DNA of 64,000 nucleotides, taken from Corythucha ciliata (Eukaryota > Arthropoda > Insecta > Hemiptera > Tingidae). Under the pieces are notes generated by a model, which worked only from the letters and a program-made list of their open reading frames with translations, had not been told where the DNA came from and ran no database searches. Shown in pieces: positions 56,645-64,000 of the stretch. The stretch covers positions 32,054,001-32,118,000 of the forward strand of contig CM075943.1 of assembly GCA_038030265.1 (NCBI GenBank). The letters run 5' to 3'. Position 1 is the stretch's first letter. The number at the start of each line of letters is the position of its first letter. A program made the position numbers and the translations under genes.

Positions 56645-57590
56645 GACGTACATCGGAAAAAGATAAATTGCATGCCACAGCGGCGCATTGTGCCCAAATA
56701 ACAACTAGTCCAATCAATCGGGGCTCTGGAAAGCCTGTTTCAGGACAAACGTACAGAAGTAGTTTTTAGGGGTGCTGAATCTGAACTTTGCCTAAAAAAA
56801 ATCGGTCGGCTTCACGTCGAAAATCGCACAAAACCTCTAAATTTTTGACTTTTTCTACTCAATTGATTATATCTCTGGAACTGTGGACTTTTCGATGATG
56901 ACACTCCTTAGCATTCTGGAAGTAGATCACAATTGTGACAATTTAAGCTTAATTACAGCTCCGTACGACCGAATTGACGAGTGCGTGGGAAACCGAGTTT
57001 CGCGTCCGAAGTATCGTGAGAGTCTGGGAGGATGTGCACACAAAACGAGTCGTTTTAAGACACTTAGACTCTTTTTAGCTATCTAGTAGGATAGTTGGTA
57101 CCTAATTTATTAATTTTTTTACACAGTCTCATATTTTTCAGAACAACTGAAAACCCTCTCCTTCCAGCTGTATTTAGAGTAATTTGGGTGACAAACCCTA
57201 AAAGAGCCCACTTTTTTTTACTATGAAACCTCGCGTTCAACGGAAGAAATTTTCATAAGCCTTCTCAAAGGAGGTTGGAAGTCGCGTGAAATAGTGTTCT
57301 TTATATGTATTTTCGCTAAATTTGTTTATAATTTTGATGACCGATCCTGCCGGCGTTTTCTGTTTTTCGACGACGTTTCATCTGGTATCTTTGATAATTT
57401 GTCTTCATCGTTGGTCCGAGCATGTTGAAATTTCGCCAAATGATCCGTCCTTGTCCGGACATAGGAGGTCATCGGCACCCTATTCTTTTTTGCAACAGCC
57501 GCACACTTATGCATCCACCCAGGGCACTGTTCGCTTGACACATCACTCTCAAGGAAGGTCAAGTAATTGGGAGCCTTATTGGGGTGTCAA
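56645..57590. other. unassigned sequence
   Basis: 56755-56900 resembles one arm of the 16940-17545 foldback element (GGGGTGCTGAATC-GA). A minus-strand frame at about 57326-57562 with many charged residues has no recognised domain. Confidence 0.35.
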
Positions 57591-57599
57591 TTCGCGGCC

Positions 57600-58330
57600 T
57601 ATTAAAGAACAGGCCCCGAAACTTTCAATTTCGCAGAAATTAAGAGACCGAATCTTGAAATTTTACTGTAATTAAGACCCGAAGCTTACAGTTCCACTGA
57701 AGCTGAACCCTCAAAATTTGTATTTCCACTGAAATTAAGACTCCGAAACATGCATTTGCGCAGGAATGATGATGAGGGAAGAGGGTCCCGAAAGTCACAT
57801 TGCTGATGATTCTCGGCCATGGTACTTCCAATTGCGTGGGTATACGTCATGCCCTAGGCTATCACAGGGCAGGCTAGCCTATTTGATCCGCCGCCACGAA
57901 AAAGGCCCCAAAACTTGCAATTTGCTTAATTTACACCCGGAGACTTTAAACTTTTAACTTCGCGGACATTCAGCCAAGAAACTAGAAATTATGCTCAAAT
58001 TATTAGGACCCAAGTATAGAAATTAGGCACTCACAAATATTTATCTCTAAACGATGGAATTACGCGGTTATTCGTCAGTATATGGACGCAGTCTGGGCCG
58101 GCTAGCCGACCTAAAAAAAATAAATCTTGAAACATGCAATTTCGCTGAAATTAGGACCTGTGATTTCGCGAAAATTGTGCCTGGAAACATCCAATTTCGT
58201 TAATATTTGCCTCCAAAAAATGTGACAATTTTGTTGGAGGTACGGCGCGCGGCGTATGGGACTCGCACGTAGTTGTATCGTACCACCAAAACTGGCAATT
58301 TCTCCGAAATTCAACGATCGGTAACCGGCG
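57600..58330 (+). repeat. degenerate ~30-bp array, type B
   Basis: Units include CCCCGAAACTTTCAATTTCG, CAAAACTTGCAATTTGC and CTTGAAACATGCAATTTCGC. The part at 57890-58070 is colinear with 2225-2420. Spacing is near 30 bp where units are clear. Confidence 0.78.
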
Positions 58331-58437
58331 TTAAACTTAAAACTGCTTGAATGTTGCTCATTGAAAGTTGAATGGTCCTCAGAGTCTGGTCTTCCGCGAC
58401 TGCTATTAATAAGGACGGATATAAATATAACGATTAA

Positions 58438-58681
58438 AGGCCAGGTCACACCTATCATGCACGCTTCCGATCCGACACCGATCATGCATTTTTTGATAGG
58501 TTTGGGGACCGTAATAGGCGTTAATACCGAATAATTCACGGCTATTACGCTTCTCAGCCCTCTCAAATTGCCTTTCCAACCCAAATATAGTCTAACCGTT
58601 GCGAGGGTTTCCACAGTCTCCGATCCGGACATGCATGATCGGTGTCGGATCGGAAGCGTGCATGATAGGTGTGACCTGGCC
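58438..58681. repeat. MITE with TTAA flanks, GGCCAGGTCACACC ends
   Basis: Arms of about 53 bp starting AGGCCAGGTCACACCTATCA and including GCTTCCGATCCGACACCGAT are near-perfect inverted repeats. TTAA lies at 58434-58437 and 58682-58685, the piggyBac-type target duplication. The 244-bp element has no coding capacity; frames through it are palindrome artefacts. Confidence 0.87.
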
Positions 58682-58689
58682 TTAATAAG

Positions 58690-59260
58690 GACATTTCTTT
58701 ACAGGCCTAACCTAAATCACCACTTGTTCTGTGTCCCCACCTACTGCGTCTTCAGCACAGCTGAGTCCTTCATCATAGGAAAATGTTCACTTTCAGAGGC
58801 CCTTCTTAGTCGAGAATAGATGGCAAACATTCAGCGTGTTTTTTCTCGAGTTATTCGTGAAGAAAGACTGTTTGATTAATGAGCACTACAACGGATTTTT
58901 CAGCAATCATTTTGCAATAATCGAAAAAATATCCAAGATGGAAGGTGATGTCAAGCTACCATAGTGATGCGCTAATTTTCTGAAAAAAGTCATCTTGGAA
59001 ACAACTTATTGCTGAGAAAATTGACTTCAAAACCTAGTCAGCATGGGTAACATTAAAAGCCATTTCAAGTTTGACGCTGATTTTCTCAGCAGGAGAGGGA
59101 GAAATTCAAGTAAATAACACTGAAAGACGTAGAAAAAAGTCTGGCCTTTCCAACAGTGCCGTCAGATTTGACGTGATTCATCTGGTTGCTAAGGTACGGA
59201 CGATTTTCTTCAAGAAAACAAGGTCATTTTTAAAACTACTAAATCCGTGAATATCTCGGA
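58690..59260. other. unassigned spacer
   Basis: No feature was recognised between the two MITEs. Confidence 0.35.
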
Positions 59261-59269
59261 AACTATTAG

Positions 59270-59453
59270 GGCCGGCGCACACTAGGAGAAAAAAGACGCC
59301 GACGCGCGAGTCGGCATCTTTTTTCTCTGGAAGAGACGACTCTCACGTACGCGTCCAATGTGAAAGGCCCCATAGAGTTCTATGTGTTTTTATTGCACGA
59401 GTCGGACGCTGACGCGCGCGTCGGCGTCTTTTTTCTCCTAGTGTGTGCGGGGC
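59270..59453. repeat. MITE, GGCGCACACTAGGAG ends, 5-bp target duplication
   Basis: GGCCGGCGCACACTAGGAGA-AAAAAGACGCCGACGCGCG at the left pairs with the reverse complement at the right (CTCCTAGTGTGTGCGGGGC). ATTAG flanks both sides (59265-59269 and 59454-59458). The interior is CpG-rich. Confidence 0.85.
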
Positions 59454-59459
59454 ATTAGG

Positions 59460-60000
59460 AATCGGACTAGGGTAAATGTGACTTTTTTTGACGCATTTGT
59501 GACGTAGAATCAGCAGCCCATCCATTAATAGAATCAGCCGAATCTATTTCAGAAACATCCTGTATTTACCATCAAAATGTCGCAATGGTTTAGGTCGGTC
59601 GGGCACGCGATGCAACGTGCGACATCGGTCAGACACACAAAAAGACATAAATTGAATTCCCTGCTGCTAAGGCTGCAGTGGACGTTGTCACATTCAATTG
59701 CTCTATTTGTAGCGCCACTCGAAAACGCTTCCAGTGGACGACCGACCTTATGCGGCTATTAGCCAAAAGTCTGTGGCGAGTTTCCTTGATGCCTGTCTGT
59801 CAGGAGGGTTTTAGTGAAATTTATATGTGATTTGACGTGTGACAAAGAGATTTGTTTCGGTCTACGGATGCCTTGTGAATGAGGTGCATTAACCCGAAAC
59901 TAGTCGGCATAATAAAGAATAATTAAAGAATGTGTCGCTCAAAAAATTAATTAATTCGCCAGAAGACTTTGGTCGCTGTTGAGGCCGGCGAGACTGGATT
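59460..60000. other. unassigned spacer
   Basis: No coding or structured feature recognised. Confidence 0.35.
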
Positions 60001-60009
60001 GACGCGTTC

Positions 60010-60430
60010 TCTATGAAAGAGCTCCGAAACTCGAAATTTCGCGAGGGGTCAAGGCCAAAAACGCGGCTAAATGGGATTAACCTGCTCATTAATTGGTAAA
60101 AGTAAGACTGAGCACTGAATTTGTTGCTCAAATTGAGAAAAAGTGATCGTTCACAGCTAAAATTAAGAACACGCCAATTCACAGTTTCTAGATCGCGGCT
60201 AATTCGCTTATCTCCAGTTTCTGGCCGTCGCTTAGGCGACTAAAAAACGTCAATTCGCGGTTTCTGGATGCAACTTCGAGGGCTAAAAAAAAAATACGCT
60301 AATCAACTGTTTCTGGTGATCCTAGGCCGACTATAGCCGCAAAGTTGCAACATTTCCGTGAAATTTGAAGTTTCCTGGCAGAATATTCGCGATACTGCAA
60401 GTTTCACGTCCAATTACCCCGAACCAACTA
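60010..60430 (-). repeat. type A (reverse) and type B arrays
   Basis: AAATTGAGAAAAAGTGATCG, AAAATTAAGAACACGCCAAT and GCGGCTAATTCGC are reverse type A units, while GCAAAGTTGCAACATTTCCG and ATACTGCAAGTTTCACG at 60340-60410 are type B. The two types are again adjacent. Confidence 0.72.
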
Positions 60431-60479
60431 CTTTTATTTGACTCTTTTTAATAGCACTTTGGGTGGGGGGGGAGGTCTT

Positions 60480-60870
60480 GCTCATTTTATAGATAAACCA
60501 ATTCCGTGGGCTTGGCTATTACAAATAGCAATTTCGAGGGTTTCACGCAACCAATAAGTCAATTGCGTGATGTTGTATCCTTCAATAGTCAATTTGAGAG
60601 TTTCCCTCATTCAAAAATCCACTTTCCCTGGGTATTCCAAAACCAAATTTCCAGGATTTGGCCCTTTATACCCCAATTTGGCAGATTCTCTTCTTTAAAC
60701 GTCGTCACCTCTAAAGTAACCAATGTCAAAGGACTTTGCTGTTTCAAATGGATATTTCGGGGTTCGGTCAAATAGACCAATTTCAGGTCTGGCACCTTCA
60801 AAGCCAATTTTGCGAGTTTTCACTCAATTAAAAAATCCGATTTCGTGAGGTTGAATTCTTCAAAAACAGA
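60480..60870 (+). repeat. degenerate short array, type D
   Basis: Units such as AATAGCAATTTCGAGGGTTT, AATAGTCAATTTGAGAGTTT and AAAGCCAATTTTGCGAGTTT recur about every 30-35 bp. They resemble type B read with different spacers. Confidence 0.6.
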
Positions 60871-60879
60871 ATTATTCTA

Positions 60880-62380
60880 ATTTAACTCTTTGAACCGTGA
60901 ATCTGTACCGTAAAAACTGTCCACTCAACTTCTGAATGATTATTTGTTATGATTTTATTCCAAGCCGGGGGTTCCCCTGTGTCGGGTCTCCTACCCCTAA
61001 GAACTGACCTCTTCTGCCAACTCGTCTGGCACGCATATTTTGATCCGATTTTCATTATCTCGCCAAACGATTTTGTTCAATCACTTGCGGCACTTGTAAA
61101 AATGCGGGCGAGGTTAAATGGCCTTGCCCGATATTTGAAACCGCCTTGTATACGATTGCTAATTTGAGTGTAAGTAAACACATCAGCTGTTAGTGAATCA
61201 ACACAATTCTATCCAGAACAAAGTGCGCAAAAGGATTTCTTGAACACACTTTTTTTTCTTGGTTAGCAGGGATCCATTCCGGAAACTTAATTATGGTCGC
61301 TTATACCACTAGAAAAGAACAGCTGCACCCTGTATTACGCAGCTTCCTTGTTGATATTCTGAATGCGATACTTATCTGATATGAATCACTTTATTTGTGA
61401 CCAATTGCATTTTTATCGTCTATTTACAAGCTTTGGACGACTTACTGCAATGCGGTAGTCCTTTATATAATTCTGATGTTTAATTAGTATAACCTCAGAA
61501 TAGAGCACGCGATTATTCCTATATGAAAGAAAGGGTCGCACTTATTCCAATGAGACAATTTGTTGCCTCATCTTTGTGATAATTCAATTGTTGTTAAGTC
61601 AAACTTCAAAAGCAATTAGGACTATGTATATTAGTTTCAGCTGGAGGGACTTGAGAGGGGGAGCTGATGGAGGGGCTTTCGGATCTTTAAAAGAATTTCC
61701 ACGCCCTATACGTTCGCGCGTTAACTTGGTCGAACCCCACTATGATTGATAGATACGGTGATTAGCGTAATTCGGTGATTACTCTGCTTGATGAAGCTGC
61801 TTGAGAACAGTTTGCTTAATGAACCGAAAGTTTTCTACTTGTACTAATTATTAAAAGGTATTTTCACAGGCGGTCAACGCCTGCCCATTTATCTTTATTA
61901 CTTATTATCAGATATCATTATATAGTATTCTTGTTAATTTATCAATAATTTTGCTGGGACTGCTAACAGAATAAACGTTCGAACGCTCTTTAAATAAGTC
62001 CAAAGTTTTAGCTCGAAACATTACTGTATTAAATTAGGTATTAACACGAAACTGTATTAACACGAAAGCGATACTTCCTCTTTGTTAAAAGTCGAGGAAG
62101 TAAAACATATTAATGAAGAGTGAAATTTTTATAAAAGGGAGGGGAAGGGGTTGCAAGTAATGTTGGAATAAAAGGTGTAGAGTTGGGGCATCAAGAGGGA
62201 AAAGAGAATCAATATTTCCATTTGTGAAAGAACAACACACAAGTGTAGTTTATAGATCAGAGGATGCTGGATGAGAAAATCAGCCATTGTATGGACCCTG
62301 CATAAAACACCACGCCTAGTGGGGGAATAGAATCGAAATTGAAGTTTGTAACTCTACAGAGGTTGACATTATTTTATTAT
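60880..62380. other. unassigned sequence
   Basis: No gene, RNA or clear inverted repeat was recognised. Confidence 0.4.
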
Positions 62381-62382
62381 TA

Positions 62383-62594
62383 TGTACGAGGACTGCTCGA
62401 AACGTAATTGATAAAACGCACCGAATAATAAAGATACATTCAACCTTAAAATTCACGTGTTGTTTCTCAAAGTAACCCCTCTCGGCTCTAATACACCTTT
62501 GCCATTGCCGTGTTCCTTGTACGGTGCTTCCGCGGCTTTGATGACGTTGTGACGTTTGTGAGCAGTCTCTTTTATTGAGTACGTCAAAAATCAA
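62383..62594 (-). pseudogene. mariner-family transposon 3' end
   Basis: On the minus strand the frame includes RQWQRCIRAERGYFEKQHVNFKVE, split around the W-x2-C-x4-G-YFE pattern seen at the C-terminus of mariner transposases. About 70 bp further is the likely terminal repeat TACGAGGACTGCTCGAAACG (62383-62402 on the plus strand), preceded by TATG. The DDD catalytic region is absent, so only the last ~40 residues and one TIR remain. Confidence 0.72.
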
Positions 62595-62599
62595 AAGGC

Positions 62600-63010
62600 C
62601 TTGTTGTAAGAGGGCAGAAATTTCTAATCAATAGAACATCTACAAAATTAAAAAGAATGGAACATGCTCCGCCTTTCGCGGATTTTGGCATCATTAGCCG
62701 GGAATAAAATGGCGGAAAATGATAAATGCATAAGTCGAATCTATTAGGCGTAATTTTCCACTTCCTGAAAGAGCTGCTCATTTCAAGATGTGGCCCAGCT
62801 TGCTGTAATTTCAAAAAATTACGATATCTGGACGACAAAGTGCATGTCCATTACTTAAAAAGGAAATCGCGTTTGTCAGGGCTACCCCCCTCCCCCATTA
62901 TTGAACGTAAAATACTTGGCCGCACATTGAAATTTAGACCCGCGGGATTTGGGGTTTGAAGGAGCTAAATCCGTGATTTTAGTGCATTTCATTCTGAAAA
63001 TGCACTATTG
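62600..63010. other. unassigned sequence
   Basis: A small hairpin, TAGTGCATTTCATTC-TGAAAATGCACTA, lies at about 62979-63007; a relative occurs at 39552-39582. No gene recognised. Confidence 0.4.
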
Positions 63011-63014
63011 GTTT

Positions 63015-63645
63015 TTTTTTCGAGTCACCCTCTGCGAAATTGGTTATTTCAAAGAGCCATATGACTCAAACTGGATTCTAAATAGGTCATAAGCGCAAAA
63101 TAAAGTTTTTAATGCAGCAAAACCCCCGAAATTCGCTTTTTTCTGGGTGAGCCACCCTCACGATTTTTGAGAAATTGCCTTTGAAAGGTTCATCAAGACA
63201 AAATTTAGTTTATGATGTAACCAAACTCACAAAATTGCTGTTTTGCGTGAGCCGTAGGACAGCCCGGTGAAATGGTTTTTTAATTAGCCCACCACACGAA
63301 ATTTTTATTTTTCAAGGAGCCGAAATCATTTCACCAGTTTCACATAAAACAGCAAATTTAACGTGCTTTGGTAACTAAAAAGTTAATTTCACGGTGTAGT
63401 ATGCTCACTAAAACAGCAATAGAAAAGTGATTTGCGGGTCAACTGCACTGGTTTTCTTGTTTAAACCCAATTCCGCTCACTAAACAAATTGATTTCTGGT
63501 GTTTTTAGGGGGAAAAAAAAAAATTCAGCGGTTTCGCTCTCTACCAATTTTGTGAATTTTCATGCTTACTAAAAAATCGATTTCACTTTCTACAAAAGCA
63601 ATTTCGCTCGCTAGGAATTTCGATTGAAGTCGCAGAAGGATCGGT
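63015..63645 (+). repeat. degenerate short array, type D
   Basis: Units such as CTGCGAAATTGGTTATTTC, CACGAAATTTTTATTTTTC, AAAATCGATTTCACTTTC and AAAAGCAATTTCGCTCGCTA recur at irregular 25-35 bp spacing. No reading frame is kept. Confidence 0.6.
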
Positions 63646-63649
63646 GACC

Positions 63650-64000
63650 CATAAGCATAAGTGTGTATGGCTATCTTGAGAACCCTAAGATAGCAATACC
63701 TACTTCTCAAGATCAATCATTAATTCAGTATGCTTCATCACTCAAATAAATAAATGTGAAAACACTTGCAGGTACATTAATGCATTTTCTTGCAATCTGC
63801 GGAATCATAAGCCCAACCTTATCTTTCTTGTGCATAATGAAAATAAACCGTGGTGTAAGTCTGCCTTTGTTTTCCTTAATTAGGTGTGCACTGTCAACAG
63901 CTTCTCCTTGAACGTTCTACTTTTTTCGCAGAATGAAAAACAGTGTCGTTCGAGACACAATAGCTACATCTAGGAAAAAGAAATGTACTACAAGTATTTT
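63650..64000. other. unassigned end of window
   Basis: A short hairpin around ATCTTGAGAACCCTAAGAT at about 63673-63692 was noticed. Nothing else is supported. Confidence 0.35.

Noticed and set aside
58111..58632. 173-codon minus-strand open frame
   Set aside because: It runs through a degenerate array and one arm of a palindromic MITE, so it is not a gene.

Overview
The window is eukaryotic, most likely from an arthropod and probably an insect. It is AT-rich, has no operons, and carries non-LTR retrotransposon, Penelope, hAT-like and mariner debris plus many foldback MITEs. The only host gene I can name is vinculin: a 36-codon exon on the minus strand at 25026-25133, with consensus splice sites and an insect-type vinculin head sequence. 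I recognised no other vinculin exon. Most of the window may therefore be intron or flank of vinculin, but this is inference.

Layout. 1-2200 is unassigned. 2200-9650 holds an array of ~30-bp degenerate repeats, a LINE reverse transcriptase (RT) fragment, a 3-kb foldback element and a 1-kb 30-bp array. 9650-24200 mixes unassigned DNA with MITEs, foldback elements, further arrays and one possible exon. 24200-26000 has a LINE 3' end with poly(A), the vinculin exon and a ~20-bp array. 26300-27030 is a three-level MITE nest. 27250-31300 contains a TIR-bounded block, LINE ORF1/RT remnants and a TIR element. 31300-34400 is a large 30-bp array with a Penelope fragment, a MITE and a SINE inserted into it, two of them with clear target-site duplications (TSDs). 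36300-37750 has a hAT-like MITE, a foldback element and a THAP-domain ORF. 39600-42920 has a second SINE copy and a 1.9-kb palindromic element. 45900-46200 has a tandem MITE pair. 48150-49800 is a LINE interrupted by two transposons. 50900-51290 is a candidate promoter and first exon. 53970-56450 is a composite TIR element carrying tRNA-like SINEs. 57600-64000 is mostly degenerate arrays, MITEs and a mariner 3' end.

Insertion order is readable. The 30-bp arrays are old and degenerate. The Penelope fragment, the poly(A) SINE and the hAT-like elements interrupt older sequence and keep recognisable target duplications. I found no intact autonomous transposon, no CRISPR array and no gene-cluster-like system. 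The most unusual feature is the family of ~30-bp periodic arrays, which recurs in both orientations with conserved higher-order order.
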